DNA of 62,662 nt, from contig DASRFD010000153.1 in NCBI GenBank assembly GCA_035651715.1, positions 1-62,662 on the forward strand. The letters run 5' to 3'. Under the pieces are notes generated by a model that saw only the letters and a program-made list of their open reading frames with translations, was not told the DNA's origin and made no database searches. A program made the position numbers and the translations under genes. Shown piece by piece: positions 25,813 through 33,852 of this stretch. The stretch is from Nevskia sp035651715 (lineage in GTDB: Bacteria > Pseudomonadota > Gammaproteobacteria > Nevskiales > Nevskiaceae). Position 1 is the stretch's first letter. Every line of letters starts with the position of its first letter.

Positions 25813-26940
25813 ATGAATATCGCAAGAGCCACGGTGACGTTGGGCTTGATTTCATTTGCAGCATGGTCCGGCGCCGCTGCCGCCGATGACGCGGGCTGGT
25901 ACGCGGGATTCAACCTCGGCCAGTCGCGGGCGAAAATCGACGATCCCCGGATCAGGGACGGGCTGAAGGCGGGCGGTTTTACCGCTACTTCGATCTCCGA
26001 CGACAATCGCGGCTTCGGCTACAAGGGCTACGGCGGCTATCGCTTCATCCGCTACTTCGCAGTCGAAGGCGGCTACTTCGATCTGGGCCGGTTCGGCTTT
26101 TCAGCTTCGACGCTGCCGCCTGGGGTATTTAACGGCCGCATCAAGCTCCGCGGCGCAAATCTTGATGCGGTCGGCATGCTGCCCCTGACCGACAACTTCT
26201 TCGCTCTCGCGCGGGCCGGCCTGATCTATGCCGACGCCCGGGATACCTTCAGTGGATCCGGCTCCGTCAATGTGCTCAATCCCAGCCGCAGCAAGTGGGC
26301 CGCGAACTACAAGTTCGGACTCGGCCTGGAGTATGACTTCATGCCGTACCTCGGCGTGCGTGCCGAGGCCGAGCGGTACCGGATCGACGACGCCGTTGGC
26401 AACAAGGGCGACATCGACCTGTTTTCCGCCGGACTGCTTTACCGTTTTGGTCGCCCGGCGGCTCCCGAGCCGGTTGCCAGCAGTCCGGCGCCACTGCAGG
26501 CCATGGCGCCGCTTCCGCCGCCGCCGCCTCCGCCTCCGGCAATGCCACCGCCCCCGCCCAGAAAAGTGGTTCTGTCGGCTGACTCGCTGTTCGCCTTCGA
26601 CAGGGCCGACCTCACGCCCGCCGGCCAGCAGTCACTGGTCCAGCTCGCCTCGGATCTGAGAGGTGCCAGCTTCGACGTCATCACGGTCACGGGGCACACC
26701 GACCGGTTTGGCCCACACCCGTACAACATGCGGCTCTCGATGCGCCGCGCCGAAGCAGTCAAGGCCTATCTGGTCTCCTCCGGGGGAATCCCGGAGAGCA
26801 AGATCAGCGCGGTGGGCAGGGATGGAGCGGATCCAGTGACCAAGCCAGGCGAATGCCTGGGCGCCAAGGCAACGCCGGCGCTGCGCGCCTGCCTGCAGCC
26901 CGACCGCCGGGTGGAAGTGGAAGTCACCGGCACGCGCTGA
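25813..26940 (+). CDS. Outer-membrane OmpA-type protein (beta barrel plus peptidoglycan-binding domain)
   Basis: A 375-residue protein: signal peptide (cleavage near AAAADD), an eight-stranded-barrel-like region (about 25-215; GWYAGFNLGQSRAKID, the GYKGYGGYRFIRYFAVEGGYF strand pair, closing SAGLLYRFG), a Pro-rich linker (poly-Pro and Ala, about 216-250) and an OmpA C-terminal domain (about 252-375: SADSLFAFDRADLTPAGQQS, VTGHTDRFG, SMRRAEAVKAYLV, PDRRVEVEV). It should span the outer membrane and grip peptidoglycan. An ATG at 25813 follows GGAGAACA. Just downstream of the ice-binding lipoprotein, so the pair are probably co-expressed. A 9-bp inverted repeat follows the stop. Confidence 0.92.
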   Translation: MNIARATVTLGLISFAAWSGAAAADDAGWYAGFNLGQSRAKIDDPRIRDGLKAGGFTATSISDDNRGFGYKGYGGYRFIRYFAVEGGYFDLGRFGFSASTLPPGVFNGRIKLRGANLDAVGMLPLTDNFFALARAGLIYADARDTFSGSGSVNVLNPSRSKWAANYKFGLGLEYDFMPYLGVRAEAERYRIDDAVGNKGDIDLFSAGLLYRFGRPAAPEPVASSPAPLQAMAPLPPPPPPPPAMPPPPPRKVVLSADSLFAFDRADLTPAGQQSLVQLASDLRGASFDVITVTGHTDRFGPHPYNMRLSMRRAEAVKAYLVSSGGIPESKISAVGRDGADPVTKPGECLGAKATPALRACLQPDRRVEVEVTGTR

Positions 26941-26954
26941 GGAGTCTTTCCTGC

Positions 26955-26983
26955 GCGGAGGCCGGCTACCCGCTGGCCTCCGC
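26955..26983. terminator. Inverted repeat, probable terminator of the ice-binding/OmpA operon
   Basis: GCGGAGGCC (26955-26963) and GGCCTCCGC (26975-26983) form a perfect 9-bp stem with an 11-base loop 14 bp after the stop. There is no T tract, so the terminator call is moderate. Confidence 0.5.
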
Positions 26984-27177
26984 CGGGATCAGGCAAAGTC
27001 CGGCAAACGAGGCCCTTGCAGCTTCGCCCGCGTGGGTGCAGGTCCCATCAGCCCGCCGCCGCGGCCGCCACTGTGCCGGAACTGGCGCAAGGTTCCCGTG
27101 TATACCGGAATTCCCTTCAATTACCTGGACTTCCGCAGGCCTATGGACGTGGCCCGACCAGTGCGGGAATGGTGAAA

Positions 27178-27254
27178 TGGTGGCTAGAGGCGGGATCGAA
27201 CCGCCGACCTCAGCATTATGAGTGCCGCGCTCTAACCGTCTGAGCTACCTAGCC
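27178..27254 (-). tRNA. tRNA-Met (CAT), elongator
   Basis: Minus strand starts GGCTAGGTAGCTCAG, has anticodon loop CTCATAA (anticodon CAT), T loop TTCGATC and encoded CCA end. Acceptor stem GGCTAGG pairs with TCTAGCC (one G-U). The close match to the E. coli elongator tRNA-Met layout makes Met the likely identity; a CAT anticodon can also belong to lysidine-modified tRNA-Ile2, but D-stem and discriminator A favour Met. Confidence 0.93.
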
Positions 27255-27328
27255 ACTGAGGGGCCGCAAATTCTATAGAAACCGGGGGTTGGAGTCGAGC
27301 CTGCCGCCGGTTTTGGGCCCCCTCGGCT

Positions 27329-28558
27329 TCAGCCGCGCTTGCGCACCGGCATGGGCGTGACCTTGCCGCTGTGGCGATGGCGGCCGTAGAGGTAGTCGCG
27401 GGTCAGGGGCAGGCGCTCCAGGCTGCGCTCCATCTGGGCGTGGAACACCACCAGGTCGCCCCAGCGGAAGTTGGCCTCCGACACCTGCAGGTAGAACTCC
27501 CACATGCGGCAGAAGCGCTCGCCCATGCGCGCGGCGAAGCGCGCGCGGTCGGCCTGGAAGCGGCGGTTCCATTCCGCCAGGGTGCGGGCATAGTGCAGGC
27601 GCCAGACTTCCAGGTCGGTGAGAATCAGGCCGCTCGGCTCCATTGCCGTCATGATCTCCGAGGCGGCCGGAATGTAGCCGCCGGGGAAGATGTATTTGCG
27701 GATCCAGGGATTGCCGCTGCCGCCCGGGGTGCTGCGGCCGATGCTGTGCAGCAGGGCGGTGCCCTGCGGCGTCAGCAGCTGTTTGACCTGTTCGAAGAAG
27801 AAGCGGTACTGCGGGCGGCCCACATGCTCGAACATGCCGATGCTGACCACGGCGTCGAACTCGCCGCGGGTGTCGCGGTAATCCTCCAGGCGGAACTCCA
27901 CCTGGCGGTCCAGCTTGCGCTCCGCCGCCCGCCGCTGCGCCACCTTGAGCTGCTCGGGGGAGAGCGTGATGCCGGTGACCTTCACGTCGAAATGTTCGGC
28001 CAGGTACAGCGCCATGCTGCCCCAGCCGCAACCGATGTCGAGCACGCGGGCGCCCGGCTTCAGGTCCAGCTTCGCCGCGATGTGGGCGCACTTGGCCTGC
28101 TGCGCCGCCTCCAGTCCCATGTCGGGGTTGGAGAAATAGGCGCAGGAATAGTGCAGGTCGCGGTCGAGGAAGCGCGAGTACAGGTCGTAGTCCAGGTCGT
28201 AGTGGACGTGGACGTTGTTGCGCGCCTTCAGCGGGTTGTTGATCTCGCCGAGCAGGGACAGGCCGTCGCCCACCAGTTGGCCGAAGCGGCCGGGCTTGAT
28301 CGAGGCGGCCATGCGCACCGCCGACTCCAGCACCTTGAGAAGGTCGCCGTCCATGGGGTCCCAGGCGCCCTCCATGTAGGACTCGGCGAAGCGCAGCTTG
28401 GGATTGAGGGCAATGCCCACCAGGGCGGAGGGATCGTGGAGCCGGATCACCGCCCGGGGCTCGCTCTGGCCCAGCACCCAGACGCGTCCGTCGGCAGCCC
28501 GGAATTCCAGGCTGCCCTGGCTGAACTTGCTGCCGATCCTGGCAAGTATGGACTGCAT
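27329..28558 (-). CDS. Cyclopropane-fatty-acyl-phospholipid synthase family protein
   Basis: A 409-residue SAM-dependent methyltransferase of the CFA synthase family. It transfers a methylene group from S-adenosylmethionine to the double bond of unsaturated acyl chains in membrane phospholipid, making cyclopropane rings that stiffen the membrane in stationary phase, acid or cold stress. Seen: the SAM loop VLDIGCGWGSMALYLAE (about 186-203), VHYDLDYDLYSRFLDRDLHYSCAYF before it, and the SIGMFEHVG motif after. The start at ATG 28558 (MQSILARIGSKFSQGSLEFR) fits family length; the frame runs on upstream to 28717. Alone on its strand, divergent from the next gene. Confidence 0.93.
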   Translation of the reverse strand: MQSILARIGSKFSQGSLEFRAADGRVWVLGQSEPRAVIRLHDPSALVGIALNPKLRFAESYMEGAWDPMDGDLLKVLESAVRMAASIKPGRFGQLVGDGLSLLGEINNPLKARNNVHVHYDLDYDLYSRFLDRDLHYSCAYFSNPDMGLEAAQQAKCAHIAAKLDLKPGARVLDIGCGWGSMALYLAEHFDVKVTGITLSPEQLKVAQRRAAERKLDRQVEFRLEDYRDTRGEFDAVVSIGMFEHVGRPQYRFFFEQVKQLLTPQGTALLHSIGRSTPGGSGNPWIRKYIFPGGYIPAASEIMTAMEPSGLILTDLEVWRLHYARTLAEWNRRFQADRARFAARMGERFCRMWEFYLQVSEANFRWGDLVVFHAQMERSLERLPLTRDYLYGRHRHSGKVTPMPVRKRG

Positions 28559-28802
28559 CGCGCACTCCCTTACTAAGGATGTTCCTTCATCCGCTTCGAC
28601 CGTCGCCGGTAATAGCCGGTTCCGGACTGTGTCCCGCGTCACGCCACGACCCTGGCCACCCCCCATCTGGGGCGGCGGACCGCGGGTTTTTTTACGACTG
28701 TTCCAGCAGGCGCGCAAGAAGCGCGCCTCCGCAGGCTGTCACCGGCAGATGACGGCGACGCCGCCGCGCCGGTCCGCGCGGCCCAGAAGGAGCTTTTTCA
28801 GC

Positions 28803-29363
28803 ATGAAAAGATCAGGGAATTCCCGTTTGGCCGCGGTTGCGGCCTTGTCCATCGCCGCCGCTGCCGCCGCGCCCGCGGCATCGGCCCAGCTGCTGGGCAG
28901 CAACCTCGCCCCCAACGTCAACATCATCAACCCGCCCGGAGCGCCGGTGCCGGTGCACGAAGTCGCCGACAGCGCGCGCCAGCCGGTGGCGTTCAGCATC
29001 AACGTCGGCATGTCCTGGGGCACCCAGTACGGCTGCGCGGCCTATACCGTGCCGTCGAACAAGCGGCTGGAGATCGACCACGTTTCGGCCAGCAGCGGCG
29101 TGCTGTACCAGGGCAACACCATCCAGGCCAGCTACGCCGCGCACCTGGGCAGCGATGTGGATTCCTATTTCCTGGACCTGCACGACCAGGGCTTCAACCC
29201 GGCGCAGCCGCTGTATGTCGCCGACCAGTCGCAGCTGGCCTTCGCCGATCCCGGCACCCAGGTGCAGCTCTGCGCCACGCTGAAGACCGCCCAGGGCTCC
29301 GGCAGCGGCGGTTTCAACGCCCTGCGCGCCACCTTCAGCGGCTATCTGATCAACGTGCCATGA
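28803..29363 (+). CDS. Secreted protein of unknown function
   Basis: A 186-residue protein with a clear signal peptide (MKRSGNSRLAAVAALSIAAA, cleavage near ASAQ) after AGAAGGAG. The mature part is beta-rich with two Cys (QYGCAAYTV, VQLCATLK) that could form a disulfide, and includes RLEIDHVSASSGVLYQGNTI. No family recognised. Followed by a very strong hairpin (29381-29416) before the convergent ychF gene. Confidence 0.72.
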   Translation: MKRSGNSRLAAVAALSIAAAAAAPAASAQLLGSNLAPNVNIINPPGAPVPVHEVADSARQPVAFSINVGMSWGTQYGCAAYTVPSNKRLEIDHVSASSGVLYQGNTIQASYAAHLGSDVDSYFLDLHDQGFNPAQPLYVADQSQLAFADPGTQVQLCATLKTAQGSGSGGFNALRATFSGYLINVP

Positions 29364-29380
29364 ACGGCGGGGATTGAAGC

Positions 29381-29416
29381 GCGGCGCCGGCGGCGAGGGA
29401 CCGCCGCCGGCGCCGC
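29381..29416. terminator. Strong inverted repeat between convergent genes, probable bidirectional terminator
   Basis: Perfect 14-bp arms, GCGGCGCCGGCGGC (29381-29394) and GCCGCCGGCGCCGC (29403-29416), loop GAGGGACC, all G/C. It lies between the rightward 28803 gene and the leftward ychF gene. No T tract. Confidence 0.6.
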
Positions 29417-29426
29417 GGGGGCCGGC

Positions 29427-30518
29427 TCACACGTTGAAGCGGAAGTGCATGACGTCGCCTTCATGGACGATGTAGTCCTTGCCTTCCAGGCGCCAGCGGC
29501 CGGCTTCCTTGGCCCCGGCTTCGCCGCGGTACTGGATGTAGTCGTCGTAGGCGATGACCTCGGCGCGGATGAAGCCGCGCTCGAAATCGGTGTGGATCAC
29601 GCCGGCGGCCTGCGGCGCGGTGGCGCCGACCTTGACCGTCCAGGCCCGCACTTCCTGCACGCCGGCGGTGAAATAGGTCTGCAGCCCGAGCAGCTTGTAG
29701 GCGGTGCGGATGACGCGGTTCAGGCCCGGCTCCTCCAGGCCCAGGTCGGCCAGGAAGGGGATCTTGTCGGCCTCGTCGAGCTGGGCGATCTCGGCCTCGA
29801 TGGCGGCGCAGACCAGCACCACCTCGGCGTTTTCCTTCGCGGCGAAGCCTTTGACGCGCTCCACCAGCTCGTTGCCGTTGAGGCCCTTCTCGTCGACGTT
29901 GGCGATGTACAGCGCCGGCTTGGCGGTGATCAGGAACAGCTCGCGCAGCATGGCGCGCTCCTCGGCATCGAGGCTCAGGGCCCGCACCGCCTGGCCCTCG
30001 TTGAGGTGCGCCTGCACCCGCTGCAGCACCGCCTGCCTGGTCGCGGCGACCTTGTCGCCGGCGCGCACCTGCTTGGCCACGCGGTCCAGCGCCTTGGTCA
30101 CCGCTTCCAGATCGGCCAGGGCCAGCTCGGTGTTGATCACCTCGATGTCGCGCAGCGGATCGACCCCGCCGGCGACGTGGATCACGTCGTCGTTGACGAA
30201 GCAGCGCACCACGTGGGCGATGGCGTCGGTTTCGCGGATGTGGGCGAGGAACTGGTTGCCCAGGCCTTCGCCCTTGCTCGCGCCGGCGACCAGGCCGGCG
30301 ATGTCGACGAACTCCACCGCCGCGCCGAGGATGCGCTGCGGCTTGACGATCTCGGCCAGGGCGTCGAGGCGCGGGTCCGGCACGGCCACCACCCCGACGT
30401 TCGGGTCGATGGTGCAGAACGGATAATTCTCAGCCGCGATCTGCGCCTTGGTCAGCGCGTTGAAGAGGGTGGATTTGCCGACGTTGGGAAGGCCGACGAT
30501 GCCGCACTTGATGCCCAT
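29427..30518 (-). CDS. ychF: Redox- and ribosome-linked ATPase YchF
   Basis: A 363-residue Obg-family P-loop protein: G1 loop GLPNVGKSTLFNAL (about 8-21), G3 DIAGLVAGASKGEGLGN, and NVDEKG where GTPases have NKxD, the change that gives YchF its preference for ATP over GTP. A coiled coil (about 130-200) and a C-terminal TGS domain (ADFERGFIRAEVIAYDDYIQ) complete it. YchF binds the ribosome and is linked to oxidative-stress and translation-initiation control. It follows pth in the usual prs-rplY-pth-ychF order, but here an M28 peptidase gene on the other strand separates it from pth. Confidence 0.96.
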   Translation of the reverse strand: MGIKCGIVGLPNVGKSTLFNALTKAQIAAENYPFCTIDPNVGVVAVPDPRLDALAEIVKPQRILGAAVEFVDIAGLVAGASKGEGLGNQFLAHIRETDAIAHVVRCFVNDDVIHVAGGVDPLRDIEVINTELALADLEAVTKALDRVAKQVRAGDKVAATRQAVLQRVQAHLNEGQAVRALSLDAEERAMLRELFLITAKPALYIANVDEKGLNGNELVERVKGFAAKENAEVVLVCAAIEAEIAQLDEADKIPFLADLGLEEPGLNRVIRTAYKLLGLQTYFTAGVQEVRAWTVKVGATAPQAAGVIHTDFERGFIRAEVIAYDDYIQYRGEAGAKEAGRWRLEGKDYIVHEGDVMHFRFNV

Positions 30519-30541
30519 GGAACCGCAACTCCTGCTGGGGC

Positions 30542-30573
30542 GTCATTCCCGCCAGGGATTGGCGGGAGTCCAG
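30542..30573. repeat. Dispersed palindromic repeat (GTCATTCCCGCC...GGCGGGAGTCCAG type)
   Basis: Short inverted repeat with ATTCCCGCC and GGCGGGAGT arms around CAGGGATT, upstream of ychF. The same ATTCCCGC...GCGGGAAT core is at 34866-34892, so it is a dispersed REP-like element. Confidence 0.6.
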
Positions 30574-30704
30574 TCGCAGGGACGTGAACGCCTGAAAGGG
30601 CGCATAGCTTAACGGAACTGCCCCCCAGCCTCTATCGACGCGGGCGTGGTGGACAATTCCGGCGGCTGCGGCATGATGCGGCATCGCCATTGCGCCCCGA
30701 GCCC

Positions 30705-32096
30705 ATGAACCTCAAAACCGCGGGTTTTTCCCTGGCCGTCCTCCTCTGTTGCGCGGCGGCGGGCGGCGAGCCCGACCAGCCTCCGCCCCAGGACCATCCG
30801 CTGCTGGGCCAGATCGCCGCCGCCGTCAGTCCCGAGCAGCTGCGCGGCACGGTCCAGGCCCTGGTCGGCTTCGGCACCCGCCATACCTTGTCCGATACCA
30901 GGTCCGAGACCCGCGGCATCGGCGCCGCCCGGCGCTGGGCCAGGTCGCGTTTTGAAGCGATCTCGCAGGACTGCGGCGGCTGCCTTTCCATCGTCACGCC
31001 GGCCCAGACCGTCACCGGCAAGCGCATTCCCGAGCCCGCCGAGGTGATGGACGTGGTGGCGATCCAGAAGGGCAGCACCGAGCCGGAGCGGATCATCCTG
31101 CTCACCGCCCATATCGATTCCCGCGTCAGCGACGTGATGAATGCCACCGCCGACGCGCCCGGCGCCGACGACAACGGCTCGGGCACGGCGCTGGTGATCG
31201 AGGCGGCGCGCGTGCTCAGCCGCTACCGGTTCCCGGCGACGATCGTCTACGGTGTCCTCTCCGGCGAGGAGCAGGGGCTCTACGGCGGCAAGCTGCTGGC
31301 GCAGCACGCGCACGGGCAGAACTGGAAAGTCGAGGCCGACCTCAACGACGACATCGTCGGCGCCACCCAGGGCCAGAACGGCGTGGTCGACAACACCCGC
31401 ATCCGCCTGTTTTCCGAGGGCACCCGCGAGGCCGAGACCGCCAGTCAGGCGCGGCAGCGCCGTTACGAGGGCGGCGAGATCGACGGCCCCTCGCGCAACG
31501 TCGCCCGCACCGTCAAGGCTCTGGCCGAGCGGTACATCCCGAACTGGCGGGTCGACCTGGTCTACCGCGTCGACCGCTTCGGCCGCGGCAGCGACCACGA
31601 GGCGTTCAACGAGCTGGGTTATCCGGCGGTGTGCTTCCGCGAAAGCGCCGAGGACTACCGCCACCAGCACCAGGACCTGCGCAGCGAGAACGGGGTGGCC
31701 TACGGCGACACCATCGACCATGTCGACTTCGACTACCTGGCGCGCGTCACCGCCACCAACGCCATCGCCGCCGCCGCCATGGCCTGGGCGCCGCCGCCGC
31801 CGGACGGCCTGAAGATCGCCGGCGGCGTCAGCCCGGACACCACGGTGAGCTGGCAGCCCCTTGCCGGCGCGCCGGCGAAGAACCTGGCCGGCTACCGCAT
31901 CTACTGGCGCGAGACCACCGCCGCCGCCTGGAGCCATTCGCGCTGGGCCGGCCTCGCCAGCGAGGTGAAGCTGGATGGCGTGGTGATCGACGACTGGGCC
32001 TTCGGCGTGGCCAGCGTGTCCAGGGACGGCTACGAGAGCCCGGTGGAGTTCCCCGGGCCGGTGGGAGCGTTCTGGCCGGCGCCGGAGAGCGAGTAG
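30705..32096 (+). CDS. M28 family zinc peptidase with C-terminal beta domain
   Basis: A 463-residue exported protein (signal MNLKTAGFSLAVLLCCAAAG). The M28 aminopeptidase core has the dizinc ligands in order: TAHIDSR (His), GADDNGSGTAL (Asp bridging), SGEEQGLYG (catalytic Glu and ligand Glu), then Asp and a closing His in GSDHEAFNELGYPAV. After the catalytic core lies a fibronectin-III-like segment (about 375-460; SWQPLAGAP, YRIYWRET, FGVASVSRDGYES). ATG 30705 was chosen over TTG 30690. It probably cleaves peptides in the periplasm or outside the cell; substrate unknown. It is inserted between ychF and pth on the opposite strand. Confidence 0.9.
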   Translation: MNLKTAGFSLAVLLCCAAAGGEPDQPPPQDHPLLGQIAAAVSPEQLRGTVQALVGFGTRHTLSDTRSETRGIGAARRWARSRFEAISQDCGGCLSIVTPAQTVTGKRIPEPAEVMDVVAIQKGSTEPERIILLTAHIDSRVSDVMNATADAPGADDNGSGTALVIEAARVLSRYRFPATIVYGVLSGEEQGLYGGKLLAQHAHGQNWKVEADLNDDIVGATQGQNGVVDNTRIRLFSEGTREAETASQARQRRYEGGEIDGPSRNVARTVKALAERYIPNWRVDLVYRVDRFGRGSDHEAFNELGYPAVCFRESAEDYRHQHQDLRSENGVAYGDTIDHVDFDYLARVTATNAIAAAAMAWAPPPPDGLKIAGGVSPDTTVSWQPLAGAPAKNLAGYRIYWRETTAAAWSHSRWAGLASEVKLDGVVIDDWAFGVASVSRDGYESPVEFPGPVGAFWPAPESE

Positions 32097-32124
32097 GCGC
32101 CGGCTCCGTGCAGCGCGCCGCGGG

Positions 32125-32751
32125 CTACGGCTGGGCTTCCGGCGGCGGCTTCCTGGCCGGCTTGGGCGCGTTCGGATCGGTGTGCAGCTGCTGCGCGGCC
32201 TTGTCCCAGCTCTGCTTGAGCAGGGTGTCCAGCGCCGCCTGCGCGCGGCTCAGCGCATCCTCGATCAGGCGCAGGTCGGCCTGGCTCGGGCGCCCCAGCA
32301 CGTAGTCCAGCACCTGGTCCTTGTCGCCCGGATGGCCGATCCCGATGCGCAGGCGCGCGTACTGCTCGCCCAGGTGCTGGTGCACGCTGCGCAGGCCGTT
32401 GTGGCCGCCATGGCCGCCGCCGCGCTTGAGGCGGGCGGTGCCGGGCGGCAGGTCCAGTTCGTCGTGGGCGACGAGGATTTCCTCGGGCTTGAACTTGTAG
32501 AACGCGGCGAGGGCCTGGATCGCCTGGCCGCTGCGGTTCATGAAAGTGGCCGGCTTGAGCAGCAGCAGGTCGGCGCCGCCGAGGCGCACCTTGGCCAGCA
32601 CACCCTGGAACTTCGACTCCACCCGGTACGGCGCGCGGCCGGCCTCGGCCAGCAGGTCGACGAACCAGAAGCCGGCGTTGTGACGCGTGTGCTCGTATTC
32701 GGCGCCCGGGTTGCCGAGACCGACGACGGCGCGGATGGTGGAATCAGCCAT
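32125..32751 (-). CDS. pth: Peptidyl-tRNA hydrolase
   Basis: A 208-residue Pth1. It hydrolyses the ester between peptide and tRNA on dropped-off peptidyl-tRNA, recycling tRNA. Seen: GLGNPGAEYEHTRHNAGF with catalytic His24 and Asn14, MNRSG and AHDELDLPPG (catalytic Asp), and HNGLRSV. The C-terminal tail (about 185-208, KAAQQLHTDPNAPKPARKPP) is a disordered Pro/Lys extension longer than in E. coli. It is transcribed after rplY, but the rplY terminator (32871-32907) lies between them, so it may have its own promoter. Confidence 0.96.
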   Translation of the reverse strand: MADSTIRAVVGLGNPGAEYEHTRHNAGFWFVDLLAEAGRAPYRVESKFQGVLAKVRLGGADLLLLKPATFMNRSGQAIQALAAFYKFKPEEILVAHDELDLPPGTARLKRGGGHGGHNGLRSVHQHLGEQYARLRIGIGHPGDKDQVLDYVLGRPSQADLRLIEDALSRAQAALDTLLKQSWDKAAQQLHTDPNAPKPARKPPPEAQP

Positions 32752-32870
32752 GGCTTGCCTTCGGAGTCATCCAGAGCCTCAGCAAAGAGCCCGTCCTATG
32801 CCCTGCATCGCGGTGACGGCACCGGAGGGTCCGCTTCGCTCGGAATGACGGAATGATAAGTGAGTTTCCC

Positions 32871-32907
32871 AAATAAAAACCCCGCCCGGCATGACGGCCG
32901 GGCGGGG
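32871..32907 (-). terminator. Rho-independent terminator of rplY
   Basis: On the minus strand the stem CCCCGCCCGGCC / GCCGGGCGGGG with loop GTCAT is followed by TTTTTATTT (32879-32871), 39 bp after the rplY stop. Confidence 0.85.
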
Positions 32908-32945
32908 CGAGTGCTGCCGGACGGGAGCGGAGCGCTCTCCGCCTC

Positions 32946-33647
32946 TTACTTCTTCTTCTCGTCCTTCTTGGCGTCGCCGCCCTCGGCCTTGGCGTCCGGA
33001 GCCTTCTGCGCCGTCGCCGGCACTTCGGCGGACGGGGCTTCGGCCGGGGCCGCTTCCTCTTCGGCCACGGCGGCGCGCGGCAGGTGCACCGCGGCGACGG
33101 AGGCGTCGTTGTCGTGCTTCAGCTCGACCAGCGCCACGCCCTCCGGCAGCTTCAGCTGCGACAGGTGCACGGCTTCGTTGACGTTCAGGGCGGACAGGTC
33201 GACCTCGATGAACTCGGGCAGGTCCTTCGGCAGGCACTCGACTTCCACCTGGATCAGGTGGTGCTCGATGATGCCGCCGCCGGTCTTCACGCCCGGAGCG
33301 ATGTCGGCGCCCTTGAAGTGCAGCGGCACGTGCATGCGCAGCAGCTGGTCGGCCAGCACGCGCTGCAGGTCCATGTGCATGATCTCGTCACGCACCGGAT
33401 GGCGGTGCAGGTCCTTCAGCACGGCCTGCTCGCTGTTGCCGCCGATTTTCACGGTCAGGATGTGCGAGTAGAAGGCCTCGACCTTGAGCTGCTTGCTCAG
33501 CTCGTTGTGGCTGACCGCGATCGGCTGCGGCTCGCCCTTGCCACCGTAAAGGATGGCGGGCACCTTGCCCTCGCGACGCAGGCGGCGGCTCGCACCTTTG
33601 CCATGCGCCGAGCGGACTTCGGCTTCGACGACGAATGTCTGTTTCAT
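32946..33647 (-). CDS. rplY: 50S ribosomal protein L25/general stress protein Ctc
   Basis: A 233-residue L25 of the long, Ctc-type with an N-terminal 5S-rRNA-binding domain (about 1-95: QTFVVEAEVRSAHGKGASRR, LRREGKVPAILYG, SHILTVKIGG, HRHPVRDEIMHMDLQRV) and a C-terminal beta domain (about 96-190; ADIAPGVKTGGGIIEHHLIQ), ending with an Ala/Lys/Glu-rich tail. It stabilises 5S rRNA in the large subunit. 205 bp after the prs start region's stop; transcribed after prs and followed by a terminator. Confidence 0.96.
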   Translation of the reverse strand: MKQTFVVEAEVRSAHGKGASRRLRREGKVPAILYGGKGEPQPIAVSHNELSKQLKVEAFYSHILTVKIGGNSEQAVLKDLHRHPVRDEIMHMDLQRVLADQLLRMHVPLHFKGADIAPGVKTGGGIIEHHLIQVEVECLPKDLPEFIEVDLSALNVNEAVHLSQLKLPEGVALVELKHDNDASVAAVHLPRAAVAEEEAAPAEAPSAEVPATAQKAPDAKAEGGDAKKDEKKK

Positions 33648-33852
33648 GGAATCTCTCGAAAATACGGGTTGAACAACAAAACGCCGCGCCCGCGACCAGG
33701 CGCAGCGAGCCGCGGATTATAGGGGAAACCGCCTCAAAAAGCAGAAGGAGCGCCCGGCGTGAAGGCGCCAGGGCGCGGGGAGGCGGAAGGAAATCTAATT
33801 AAAACAGGCCCTTGAGGTCGCAGCCGGAGCCGTTCGCGCCTTGCGTCCCGCC

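Noticed and set aside
27178..27254. tRNA-Ile2 (lysidine type) reading of the CAT anticodon
   Set aside because: The D stem, anticodon stem and discriminator match elongator tRNA-Met better; no tilS context is seen.
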